From: Turbatrix aceti
Taxonomy: Eukaryota > Nematoda > Chromadorea > Rhabditida > Panagrolaimidae
Assembly (NCBI GenBank): GCA_963969345.1
Contig: OZ017767.1
Location: forward strand, 310,001 to 374,000
DNA length: 64,000 nucleotides
Reading direction: 5' to 3'
Position 1 is the first letter of the stretch, and each line of letters opens with the position of its first letter. The notes beneath the pieces are model-generated. The model was not told the origin of the DNA. It saw nothing but the letters and a program-made list of their open reading frames with translations, and did no database searches. Of the stretch, positions 1 to 12,556 are shown in pieces. The position numbers and the translations under genes were made by a program.

Positions 1-3000
1 TTGACAAAATTTTTATAATAACTGTTCAAAAATATCCGCCTTTATACCAACATTTTTCATTTTTATTTTAATTCACGATCCATGCAAAAAAAAACTAATA
101 TTTTTGACATTGCCAATTTTTTGTTATACGGAGAAAACATAAAAAAAAATTGAACGCGTACAGAATTGAACCGGGGTCACAAAACGGTAAAAGAAGTACG
201 CATAACAACCACATACGGACACTCTAGACTACGGCGACTTGTTTGCAGATCATTACTTCTTTGCAATAAACTCCTTTTTACTGCAGTAGCGACTGACATT
301 GGGCAGCCAGACCTTCCCCTTACTTTTTGCTGCCAAAACGCCATTTTAGTACGCGTGGTAGTAATCTTCTGTGTCGCTCGAAAATCAACTGCGCAAAGAG
401 CTTTATTCTATTAAAGCTACCACCTTCACTCGCTGCTGACCGCAGTGCTGCTGCGGATTAACTTCCCAAAACGTCCCCCAACCCTTTTACACCGTGTGTG
501 CATAGGTTCTTTTTCTCTGCGTCTCTTCGAATAATGCAATGCTGATGATTACGCTTGGCGCTACAAGCTTTTTGCATATGCAGGTGGACAAGAGCAGTCT
601 TCGCGTATCGTAAATCAAATTTTTTTGCGTAAGCACGGGGGCAAAAGCTGTCTCCGCGCATCATTTTTCCGCCCTTGCGAAAGCTTGTGGATGGAGACTA
701 GTTTTTGAAAGTCAATTGCATAAGCAGAGGCATGATGTTACAAGCTTTTTGCGTAAGCCAAGATATTGCATTTTGTTGCTCAGCACGGACAGACACAGCG
801 ATCGCATTCAGTGGGACACAAAAAATGTGGCATTTTCCATGCGGTGTCGTTCACCACACTTCATGGTGCGTCCAAGCTAGGCCACATTCATGTACCTAAG
901 CGATCAAAGTTTACAATTAGAGGAGGGCGCAATGCAACCAAACGACTTTGTGAATTTTTTTACTGGATAAGCGATGTGATCCCAGGCGTTTGGTGGACAC
1001 AATGTTGTGCACGCAAGTTTTTGTACAAACGACGGCGGTCTGTGGAACGAAATTGTGCCCCTGTCGCGAAAACGATTTGCTTAGGACACAGGTGCGTCTG
1101 CTCCTGTGCAAGCTTAGCGGAACCCCACACCTTATTGTGCTACGATCGCTCTCACTGTCTGTGCCACAGAAACAAAACCTTGGCGTAAGCACGGGGACAA
1201 AAGCAGTGTTTGCGCATACTTTACCAACTTTTTTCCACTAATTTTTGAAATGCATAATTTTTTGATATGCTTGTGACGTCAGTAGAAAGTTCTTTGAATT
1301 CTGAGTCGAATACAATTTTCAGAAAGAATTAATGATCAAACTGACATCAGAATTGTCACCGCTGTTAACCTTCGCCGTCGTTAGTCAGATTCGACTCTAA
1401 ATTTATGAATGACCGTAAAAGGCAGTAAATGCAACATGTATAGTTCAGTGGGTGTGCACCGCAGCTTCTAGTTGCTCCATCTTTTTGCCCAGGTGTCAAT
1501 TCCATGCCGACGTGTTATTTTTTTTGACAACAAGGTTTTTAATTTTTATTTAAAGTTAAAACACCCCTCAGGGGCCATTCAAGTGATCAATTTTACCATT
1601 CAAGTGATCTAGTTTACACTCAAAATCATGCCACAATTCACGTGTTAGGTTTTTCCGAGTTAACTTTTGGCAGGCTACAAACCGCGTAATTCGTTTTGAC
1701 AAAATTTTTATAATAACTGTTCAAAAATATCCGCCTTTATACCAACATTTTTCATTTTTATTTTAATTCACGATCCATGCAAAAAAAAACTAATATTTTT
1801 GACATTGCCAATTTTTTGTTATACGGAGAAAACATAAAAAAAAATTGAACGCGTACAGAATTGAACCGGGGTCACAAAACGGTAAAAGAAGTACGCATAA
1901 CAACCACATACGGACACTCTAGACTACGGCGACTTGTTTGCAGATCATTACTTCTTTGCAATAAACTCCTTTTTACTGCAGTAGCGACTGACATTGGGCA
2001 GCCAGACCTTCCCCTTACTTTTTGCTGCCAAAACGCCATTTTAGTACGCGTGGTAGTAATCTTCTGTGTCGCTCGAAAATCAACTGCGCAAAGAGCTTTA
2101 TTCTATTAAAGCTACCACCTTCACTCGCTGCTGACCGCAGTGCTGCTGCGGATTAACTTCCCAAAACGTCCCCCAACCCTTTTACACCGTGTGTGCATAG
2201 GTTCTTTTTCTCTGCGTCTCTTCGAATAATGCAATGCTGATGATTACGCTTGGCGCTACAAGCTTTTTGCATATGCAGGTGGACAAGAGCAGTCTTCGCG
2301 TATCGTAAATCAAATTTTTTTGCGTAAGCACGGGGGCAAAAGCTGTCTCCGCGCATCATTTTTCCGCCCTTGCGAAAGCTTGTGGATGGAGACTAGTTTT
2401 TGAAAGTCAATTGCATAAGCAGAGGCATGGTGTTACAAGCTTTTTGCGTAAGCCAAGATATTGCATTTTGTTGCTCAGCACGGACAGACACAGCGATCGC
2501 ATTCAGTGGGACACAAAAAATGTGGCATTTTCCATGCGGTGTCGTTCACCACACTTCATGGTGCGTCCAAGCTAGGCCACATTCATGTACCTAAGCGATC
2601 AAAGTTTACAATTAGAGGAGGGCGCAATGCAACCAAACGACTTTGTGAATTTTTTTACTGGATAAGCGATGTGATCCCAGGCGTTTGGTGGACACAATGT
2701 TGTGCACGCAAGTTTTTGTACAAACGACGGCGGTCTGTGGAACGAAATTGTGCCCCTGTCGCGAAAACGATTTGCTTAGGACACAGGTGCGTCTGCTCCT
2801 GTGCAAGCTTAGCGGAACCCCACACCTTATTGTGCTACGATCGCTCTCACTGTCTGTGCCACAGAAACAAAACCTTGGCGTAAGCACGGGGACAAAAGCA
2901 GTGTTTGCGCATACTTTACCAACTTTTTTCCACTAATTTTTGAAATGCATAATTTTTTGATATGCTTGTGACGTCAGTAGAAAGTTCTTTGAATTCTGAG

Positions 3001-6000
3001 TCGAATACAATTTTCAGAAAGAATTAATGATCAAACTGACATCAGAATTGTCACCGCTGTTAACCTTCGCCGTCGTTAGTCAGATTCGACTCTAAATTTA
3101 TGAATGACCGTAAAAGGCAGTAAATGCAACATGTATAGTTCAGTGGGTGTGCACCGCAGCTTCTAGTTGCTCCATCTTTTTGCCCAGGTGTCAATTCCAT
3201 GCCGACGTGTTATTTTTTTTGACAACAAGGTTTTTAATTTTTATTTAAAGTTAAAACACCCCTCAGGGGCCATTCAAGTGATCAATTTTACCATTCAAGT
3301 GATCTAGTTTACACTCAAAATCATGCCACAATTCACGTGTTAGGTTTTTCCGAGTTAACTTTTGGCAGGCTACAAACCGCGTAATTCGTTTTGACAAAAT
3401 TTTTATAATAACTGTTCAAAAATATCCGCCTTTATACCAACATTTTTCATTTTTATTTTAATTCACGATCCATGCAAAAAAAAACTAATATTTTTGACAT
3501 TGCCAATTTTTTGTTATACGGAGAAAACATAAAAAAAAATTGAACGCGTACAGAATTGAACCGGGGTCACAAAACGGTAAAAGAAGTACGCATAACAACC
3601 ACATACGGACACTCTAGACTACGGCGACTTGTTTGCAGATCATTACTTCTTTGCAATAAACTCCTTTTTACTGCAGTAGCGACTGACATTGGGCAGCCAG
3701 ACCTTCCCCTTACTTTTTGCTGCCAAAACGCCATTTTAGTACGCGTGGTAGTAATCTTCTGTGTCGCTCGAAAATCAACTGCGCAAAGAGCTTTATTCTA
3801 TTAAAGCTACCACCTTCACTCGCTGCTGACCGCAGTGCTGCTGCGGATTAACTTCCCAAAACGTCCCCCAACCCTTTTACACCGTGTGTGCATAGGTTCT
3901 TTTTCTCTGCGTCTCTTCGAATAATGCAATGCTGATGATTACGCTTGGCGCTACAAGCTTTTTGCATATGCAGGTGGACAAGAGCAGTCTTCGCGTATCG
4001 TAAATCAAATTTTTTTGCGTAAGCACGGGGGCAAAAGCTGTCTCCGCGCATCATTTTTCCGCCCTTGCGAAAGCTTGTGGATGGAGACTAGTTTTTGAAA
4101 GTCAATTGCATAAGCAGAGGCATGGTGTTACAAGCTTTTTGCGTAAGCCAAGATATTGCATTTTGTTGCTCAGCACGGACAGACACAGCGATCGCATTCA
4201 GTGGGACACAAAAAATGTGGCATTTTCCATGCGGTGTCGTTCACCACACTTCATGGTGCGTCCAAGCTAGGCCACATTCATGTACCTAAGCGATCAAAGT
4301 TTACAATTAGAGGAGGGCGCAATGCAACCAAACGACTTTGTGAATTTTTTTACTGGATAAGCGATGTGATCCCAGGCGTTTGGTGGACACAATGTTGTGC
4401 ACGCAAGTTTTTGTACAAACGACGGCGGTCTGTGGAACGAAATTGTGCCCCTGTCGCGAAAACGATTTGCTTAGGACACAGGTGCGTCTGCTCCTGTGCA
4501 AGCTTAGCGGAACCCCACACCTTATTGTGCTACGATCGCTCTCACTGTCTGTGCCACAGAAACAAAACCTTGGCGTAAGCACGGGGACAAAAGCAGTGTT
4601 TGCGCATACTTTACCAACTTTTTTCCACTAATTTTTGAAATGCATAATTTTTTGATATGCTTGTGACGTCAGTAGAAAGTTCTTTGAATTCTGAGTCGAA
4701 TACAATTTTCAGAAAGAATTAATGATCAAACTGACATCAGAATTGTCACCGCTGTTAACCTTCGCCGTCGTTAGTCAGATTCGACTCTAAATTTATGAAT
4801 GACCGTAAAAGGCAGTAAATGCAACATGTATAGTTCAGTGGGTGTGCACCGCAGCTTCTAGTTGCTCCATCTTTTTGCCCAGGTGTCAATTCCATGCCGA
4901 CGTGTTATTTTTTTTGACAACAAGGTTTTTAATTTTTATTTAAAGTTAAAACACCCCTCAGGGGCCATTCAAGTGATCAATTTTACCATTCAAGTGATCT
5001 AGTTTACACTCAAAATCATGCCACAATTCACGTGTTAGGTTTTTCCGAGTTAACTTTTGGCAGGCTACAAACCGCGTAATTCGTTTTGACAAAATTTTTA
5101 TAATAACTGTTCAAAAATATCCGCCTTTATACCAACATTTTTCATTTTTATTTTAATTCACGATCCATGCAAAAAAAAACTAATATTTTTGACATTGCCA
5201 ATTTTTTGTTATACGGAGAAAACATAAAAAAAAATTGAACGCGTACAGAATTGAACCGGGGTCACAAAACGGTAAAAGAAGTACGCATAACAACCACATA
5301 CGGACACTCTAGACTACGGCGACTTGTTTGCAGATCATTACTTCTTTGCAATAAACTCCTTTTTACTGCAGTAGCGACTGACATTGGGCAGCCAGACCTT
5401 CCCCTTACTTTTTGCTGCCAAAACGCCATTTTAGTACGCGTGGTAGTAATCTTCTGTGTCGCTCGAAAATCAACTGCGCAAAGAGCTTTATTCTATTAAA
5501 GCTACCACCTTCACTCGCTGCTGACCGCAGTGCTGCTGCGGATTAACTTCCCAAAACGTCCCCCAACCCTTTTACACCGTGTGTGCATAGGTTCTTTTTC
5601 TCTGCGTCTCTTCGAATAATGCAATGCTGATGATTACGCTTGGCGCTACAAGCTTTTTGCATATGCAGGTGGACAAGAGCAGTCTTCGCGTATCGTAAAT
5701 CAAATTTTTTTGCGTAAGCACGGGGGCAAAAGCTGTCTCCGCGCATCATTTTTCCGCCCTTGCGAAAGCTTGTGGATGGAGACTAGTTTTTGAAAGTCAA
5801 TTGCATAAGCAGAGGCATGATGTTACAAGCTTTTTGCGTAAGCCAAGATATTGCATTTTGTTGCTCAGCACGGACAGACACAGCGATCGCATTCAGTGGG
5901 ACACAAAAAATGTGGCATTTTCCATGCGGTGTCGTTCACCACACTTCATGGTGCGTCCAAGCTAGGCCACATTCATGTACCTAAGCGATCAAAGTTTACA

Positions 6001-9000
6001 ATTAGAGGAGGGCGCAATGCAACCAAACGACTTTGTGAATTTTTTTACTGGATAAGCGATGTGATCCCAGGCGTTTGGTGGACACAATGTTGTGCACGCA
6101 AGTTTTTGTACAAACGACGGCGGTCTGTGGAACGAAATTGTGCCCCTGTCGCGAAAACGATTTGCTTAGGACACAGGTGCGTCTGCTCCTGTGCAAGCTT
6201 AGCGGAACCCCACACCTTATTGTGCTACGATCGCTCTCACTGTCTGTGCCACAGAAACAAAACCTTGGCGTAAGCACGGGGACAAAAGCAGTGTTTGCGC
6301 ATACTTTACCAACTTTTTTCCACTAATTTTTGAAATGCATAATTTTTTGATATGCTTGTGACGTCAGTAGAAAGTTCTTTGAATTCTGAGTCGAATACAA
6401 TTTTCAGAAAGAATTAATGATCAAACTGACATCAGAATTGTCACCGCTGTTAACCTTCGCCGTCGTTAGTCAGATTCGACTCTAAATTTATGAATGACCG
6501 TAAAAGGCAGTAAATGCAACATGTATAGTTCAGTGGGTGTGCACCGCAGCTTCTAGTTGCTCCATCTTTTTGCCCAGGTGTCAATTCCATGCCGACGTGT
6601 TATTTTTTTTGACAACAAGGTTTTTAATTTTTATTTAAAGTTAAAACACCCCTCAGGGGCCATTCAAGTGATCAATTTTACCATTCAAGTGATCTAGTTT
6701 ACACTCAAAATCATGCCACAATTCACGTGTTAGGTTTTTCCGAGTTAACTTTTGGCAGGCTACAAACCGCGTAATTCGTTTTGACAAAATTTTTATAATA
6801 ACTGTTCAAAAATATCCGCCTTTATACCAACATTTTTCATTTTTATTTTAATTCACGATCCATGCAAAAAAAAACTAATATTTTTGACATTGCCAATTTT
6901 TTGTTATACGGAGAAAACATAAAAAAAAATTGAACGCGTACAGAATTGAACCGGGGTCACAAAACGGTAAAAGAAGTACGCATAACAACCACATACGGAC
7001 ACTCTAGACTACGGCGACTTGTTTGCAGATCATTACTTCTTTGCAATAAACTCCTTTTTACTGCAGTAGCGACTGACATTGGGCAGCCAGACCTTCCCCT
7101 TACTTTTTGCTGCCAAAACGCCATTTTAGTACGCGTGGTAGTAATCTTCTGTGTCGCTCGAAAATCAACTGCGCAAAGAGCTTTATTCTATTAAAGCTAC
7201 CACCTTCACTCGCTGCTGACCGCAGTGCTGCTGCGGATTAACTTCCCAAAACGTCCCCCAACCCTTTTACACCGTGTGTGCATAGGTTCTTTTTCTCTGC
7301 GTCTCTTCGAATAATGCAATGCTGATGATTACGCTTGGCGCTACAAGCTTTTTGCATATGCAGGTGGACAAGAGCAGTCTTCGCGTATCGTAAATCAAAT
7401 TTTTTTGCGTAAGCACGGGGGCAAAAGCTGTCTCCGCGCATCATTTTTCCGCCCTTGCGAAAGCTTGTGGATGGAGACTAGTTTTTGAAAGTCAATTGCA
7501 TAAGCAGAGGCATGATGTTACAAGCTTTTTGCGTAAGCCAAGATATTGCATTTTGTTGCTCAGCACGGACAGACACAGCGATCGCATTCAGTGGGACACA
7601 AAAAATGTGGCATTTTCCATGCGGTGTCGTTCACCACACTTCATGGTGCGTCCAAGCTAGGCCACATTCATGTACCTAAGCGATCAAAGTTTACAATTAG
7701 AGGAGGGCGCAATGCAACCAAACGACTTTGTGAATTTTTTTACTGGATAAGCGATGTGATCCCAGGCGTTTGGTGGACACAATGTTGTGCACGCAAGTTT
7801 TTGTACAAACGACGGCGGTCTGTGGAACGAAATTGTGCCCCTGTCGCGAAAACGATTTGCTTAGGACACAGGTGCGTCTGCTCCTGTGCAAGCTTAGCGG
7901 AACCCCACACCTTATTGTGCTACGATCGCTCTCACTGTCTGTGCCACAGAAACAAAACCTTGGCGTAAGCACGGGGACAAAAGCAGTGTTTGCGCATACT
8001 TTACCAACTTTTTTCCACTAATTTTTGAAATGCATAATTTTTTGATATGCTTGTGACGTCAGTAGAAAGTTCTTTGAATTCTGAGTCGAATACAATTTTC
8101 AGAAAGAATTAATGATCAAACTGACATCAGAATTGTCACCGCTGTTAACCTTCGCCGTCGTTAGTCAGATTCGACTCTAAATTTATGAATGACCGTAAAA
8201 GGCAGTAAATGCAACATGTATAGTTCAGTGGGTGTGCACCGCAGCTTCTAGTTGCTCCATCTTTTTGCCCAGGTGTCAATTCCATGCCGACGTGTTATTT
8301 TTTTTGACAACAAGGTTTTTAATTTTTATTTAAAGTTAAAACACCCCTCAGGGGCCATTCAAGTGATCAATTTTACCATTCAAGTGATCTAGTTTACACT
8401 CAAAATCATGCCACAATTCACGTGTTAGGTTTTTCCGAGTTAACTTTTGGCAGGCTACAAACCGCGTAATTCGTTTTGACAAAATTTTTATAATAACTGT
8501 TCAAAAATATCCGCCTTTATACCAACATTTTTCATTTTTATTTTAATTCACGATCCATGCAAAAAAAAACTAATATTTTTGACATTGCCAATTTTTTGTT
8601 ATACGGAGAAAACATAAAAAAAAATTGAACGCGTACAGAATTGAACCGGGGTCACAAAACGGTAAAAGAAGTACGCATAACAACCACATACGGACACTCT
8701 AGACTACGGCGACTTGTTTGCAGATCATTACTTCTTTGCAATAAACTCCTTTTTACTGCAGTAGCGACTGACATTGGGCAGCCAGACCTTCCCCTTACTT
8801 TTTGCTGCCAAAACGCCATTTTAGTACGCGTGGTAGTAATCTTCTGTGTCGCTCGAAAATCAACTGCGCAAAGAGCTTTATTCTATTAAAGCTACCACCT
8901 TCACTCGCTGCTGACCGCAGTGCTGCTGCGGATTAACTTCCCAAAACGTCCCCCAACCCTTTTACACCGTGTGTGCATAGGTTCTTTTTCTCTGCGTCTC

Positions 9001-11333
9001 TTCGAATAATGCAATGCTGATGATTACGCTTGGCGCTACAAGCTTTTTGCATATGCAGGTGGACAAGAGCAGTCTTCGCGTATCGTAAATCAAATTTTTT
9101 TGCGTAAGCACGGGGGCAAAAGCTGTCTCCGCGCATCATTTTTCCGCCCTTGCGAAAGCTTGTGGATGGAGACTAGTTTTTGAAAGTCAATTGCATAAGC
9201 AGAGGCATGATGTTACAAGCTTTTTGCGTAAGCCAAGATATTGCATTTTGTTGCTCAGCACGGACAGACACAGCGATCGCATTCAGTGGGACACAAAAAA
9301 TGTGGCATTTTCCATGCGGTGTCGTTCACCACACTTCATGGTGCGTCCAAGCTAGGCCACATTCATGTACCTAAGCGATCAAAGTTTACAATTAGAGGAG
9401 GGCGCAATGCAACCAAACGACTTTGTGAATTTTTTTACTGGATAAGCGATGTGATCCCAGGCGTTTGGTGGACACAATGTTGTGCACGCAAGTTTTTGTA
9501 CAAACGACGGCGGTCTGTGGAACGAAATTGTGCCCCTGTCGCGAAAACGATTTGCTTAGGACACAGGTGCGTCTGCTCCTGTGCAAGCTTAGCGGAACCC
9601 CACACCTTATTGTGCTACGATCGCTCTCACTGTCTGTGCCACAGAAACAAAACCTTGGCGTAAGCACGGGGACAAAAGCAGTGTTTGCGCATACTTTACC
9701 AACTTTTTTCCACTAATTTTTGAAATGCATAATTTTTTGATATGCTTGTGACGTCAGTAGAAAGTTCTTTGAATTCTGAGTCGAATACAATTTTCAGAAA
9801 GAATTAATGATCAAACTGACATCAGAATTGTCACCGCTGTTAACCTTCGCCGTCGTTAGTCAGATTCGACTCTAAATTTATGAATGACCGTAGAAGGCAG
9901 TAAATGCAACATGTATAGTTCAGTGGGTGTGCACCGCAGCTTCTAGTTGCTCCATCTTTTTGCCCAGGTGTCAATTCCATGCCGACGTGTTATTTTTTTT
10001 GACAACAAGGTTTTTAATTTTTATTTAAAGTTAAAACACCCCTCAGGGGCCATTCAAGTGATCAATTTTACCATTCAAGTGATCTAGTTTACACTCAAAA
10101 TCATGCCACAATTCACGTGTTAGGTTTTTCCGAGTTAACTTTTGGCAGGCTACAAACCGCGTAATTCGTTTTGACAAAATTTTTATAATAACTGTTCAAA
10201 AATATCCGCCTTTATACCAACATTTTTCATTTTTATTTTAATTCACGATCCATGCAAAAAAAAACTAATATTTTTGACATTGCCAATTTTTTTGTTATAC
10301 GGAGAAAACATAAAAAAAAATTGAACGCGTACAGAATTGAACCGGGGTCACAAAACGGTAAAAGAAGTACGCATAACAACCACATACGGACACTCTAGAC
10401 TACGGCGACTTGTTTGCAGATCATTACTTCTTTGCAATAAACTCCTTTTTACTGCAGTAGCGACTGACATTGGGCAGCCAGACCTTCCCCTTACTTTTTG
10501 CTGCCAAAACGCCATTTTAGTACGCGTGGTAGTAATCTTCTGTGTCGCTCGAAAATCAACTGCGCAAAGAGCTTTATTCTATTAAAGCTACCACCTTCAC
10601 TCGCTGCTGACCGCAGTGCTGCTGCGGATTAACTTCCCAAAACGTCCCCCAACCCTTTTACACCGTGTGTGCATAGGTTCTTTTTCTCTGCGTCTCTTCG
10701 AATAATGCAATGCTGATGATTACGCTTGGCGCTACAAGCTTTTTGCATATGCAGGTGGACAAGAGCAGTCTTCGCGTATCGTAAATCAAATTTTTTTGCG
10801 TAAGCACGGGGGCAAAAGCTGTCTCCGCGCATCATTTTTCCGCCCTTGCGAAAGCTTGTGGATGGAGACTAGTTTTTGAAAGTCAATTGCATAAGCAGAG
10901 GCATGATGTTACAAGCTTTTTGCGTAAGCCAAGATATTGCATTTTGTTGCTCAGCACGGACAGACACAGCGATCGCATTCAGTGGGACACAAAAAATGTG
11001 GCATTTTCCATGCGGTGTCGTTCACCACACTTCATGGTGCGTCCAAGCTAGGCCACATTCATGTACCTAAGCGATCAAAGTTTACAATTAGAGGAGGGCG
11101 CAATGCAACCAAACGACTTTGTGAATTTTTTTACTGGATAAGCGATGTGATCCCAGGCGTTTGGTGGACACAATGTTGTGCACGCAAGTTTTTGTACAAA
11201 CGACGGCGGTCTGTGGAACGAAATTGTGCCCCTGTCGCGAAAACGATTTGCTTAGGACACAGGTGCGTCTGCTCCTGTGCAAGCTTAGCGGAACCCCACA
11301 CCTTATTGTGCTACGATCGCTCTCACTGTCTGT
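1..11333. repeat. Tandem array of a 1695-bp satellite unit (6 full copies plus a partial one)
   Basis: The sequence repeats with a period of 1695 bp. Copies start at 1, 1696, 3391, 5086, 6781, 8476 and 10171; the last is cut by the assembly gap after 1163 bp. Differences seen are A735 versus G at 2430 and 4125 (copies 2 and 3), A to G at 9893 in copy 6, and one extra T in the T-run near 10285 in copy 7, so copies are above 99.8% identical. No unit has a convincing ATG-initiated gene; the longest open frames start at TTG and lack splice or codon signals. Each unit holds an AT-rich stretch (unit positions about 1-160), a mixed region with diverged internal repeats, and an inverted repeat (unit 1303-1311 and 1389-1397). 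It looks like a young satellite or recently amplified segment. The array continues left of the window. Confidence 0.97.
615..1262 (+). repeat. Diverged internal direct repeats within the satellite unit (shown for copy 1)
   Basis: Within each unit the module GCGTAAGCACGGGG..CAAAAGC, followed by a GCGCAT block and CTAGTTTTTGAAA, occurs near 615-720 and again in altered form at 1185-1262. The string ACAAGCTTTTTGC occurs near 572 and again near 740. The 1695-bp unit therefore seems to have grown from shorter repeats before it was amplified as a whole. The same features recur in every copy. Confidence 0.6.
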
Positions 11334-11533
11334 NNNNNNNNNNNNNNNNNNNNNNNNNNNNNNNNNNNNNNNNNNNNNNNNNNNNNNNNNNNNNNNNNNN
11401 NNNNNNNNNNNNNNNNNNNNNNNNNNNNNNNNNNNNNNNNNNNNNNNNNNNNNNNNNNNNNNNNNNNNNNNNNNNNNNNNNNNNNNNNNNNNNNNNNNNN
11501 NNNNNNNNNNNNNNNNNNNNNNNNNNNNNNNNN
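11334..11533. other. Assembly gap, 200 N
   Basis: A run of exactly 200 N breaks the seventh satellite copy. The round size suggests a placeholder of unknown true length. Sequence right of the gap is unique, so the satellite edge lies inside the gap and copies are probably missing. Confidence 0.99.
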
Positions 11534-11750
11534 ACATTAGGTGCAAACTGGTCGCGATTGGGAACACTGTGCGATTGCAAGGACCAAAATTGCACCCTGG
11601 CTAACATGTTAGTCAGCCTTTTTTGTGTTTATTTTGAAAATTAATAAAATTCAAGTTTTACAGAAGTCAACATTTTTATGGATATCGAGAATACCCGTGA
11701 CGTCAAATTTATCCACAAAATCATGTAACAAATACAGCAATATTTACAAA

Positions 11751-12335
11751 TCAATCCGCGTTTGTCGGATCAGTTTGCCCGTTGTCAGATCGTTTTCGGA
11801 GCCACTCGGATGAAAACTTTTCAGTTTCAGTCGCAGCCTTGGCACGCAGACTTTCCAGGATTTTTTCCTGTCGCGCAACGGCCTTTTGCAGGTGGGCGAG
11901 GTCCTCGGCGTACGCTTCTTCGGGTTTGGTCAAACGCCATTCCACTTCGGATTTGGTGAGTTCCGTTGAAAATTCTTGGCATGCATCTTTGAACTAAAAA
12001 AAAACATAAATTTTAGAAAAAAAAGGTCGTAAACAAAAGCATACCAATTTTCCGTTCAACTCAGCAGTTTCCTTGGCTTCATGGAGGGTGACCGACATGT
12101 TGGTACTCGTGGGAAAGCACTCGCTGAGAAGGTTGTTGAACACGTTGTACACCTTGTCGAGGGAGATGCTCAGCGGCGTTGCGGGAAGCGGGTCGTCGCC
12201 ACAGAGGCCGTAAAGCGCGGTGTCGAGGTCCGAAGCCGGCACGCGAGGCTCGCCTTCGATTTCGACAGTGGGGGCGAAAGGGGGGATTCGTGGAGCGGAC
12301 ATTTCGGCCTCCACTGGAGGGACTTGGGATGCCAT
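11751..12335 (-). CDS. MED28: Mediator complex subunit 28-like protein
   Basis: Two exons, 12335-12045 and 11993-11751, separated by a 51-nt intron with a TTTTAG acceptor, encode about 163 residues. The C-terminal half fits Med28: a helical stretch starting at LDKVYNVFNNLL, a central helix ending in EWRLTKPEEAYAEDL (Med28 proteins have KPEQVIKEDV here), then a basic coiled coil with ILESLRAKA. Med28 is a small helical subunit of the Mediator head region, which links transcription factors to RNA polymerase II in the nucleus. The N-terminal 50 residues are Pro-rich and look disordered. The ATG lies 5 nt after a CTGTTTTTCAG acceptor, and the upstream TTLL5 stop is only 221 nt away on the same strand, so this is probably the downstream gene of an operon, trans-spliced to a spliced leader. 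The family assignment rests on remembered motif similarity, not a search. Confidence 0.62.
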
Positions 12336-12556
12336 GAGATCTGAAAAACAGGAAAAATGTGCGTCAAAATTGGACAGAGGTATTTAAAAAATCGGTTAAA
12401 AAACCAAAAATAAAAAAATGGGTTCAAAACCCTTAAAAAAACTTTTTTCCCTATTGCAACTTAATTTTCTTATTCAGAAAAAAAAACAGGAAAAATGTAA
12501 AACTTCGAAAAAAACAACAAAACAACCACAGTACTTCAAAAATAAAATAAGAATGA

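Noticed and set aside
766..1188. 140-codon Cys/Arg-rich frame repeated in every satellite copy
   Set aside because: It starts at TTG with no ATG, overlaps several equally long frames on both strands, and shows no signal peptide, domain or splice context. Its perfect repetition reflects copy identity, not selection.
10937..11644. 235-codon frame crossing the N gap
   Set aside because: Its length comes from unknown bases read as X. It joins satellite to unrelated unique sequence.
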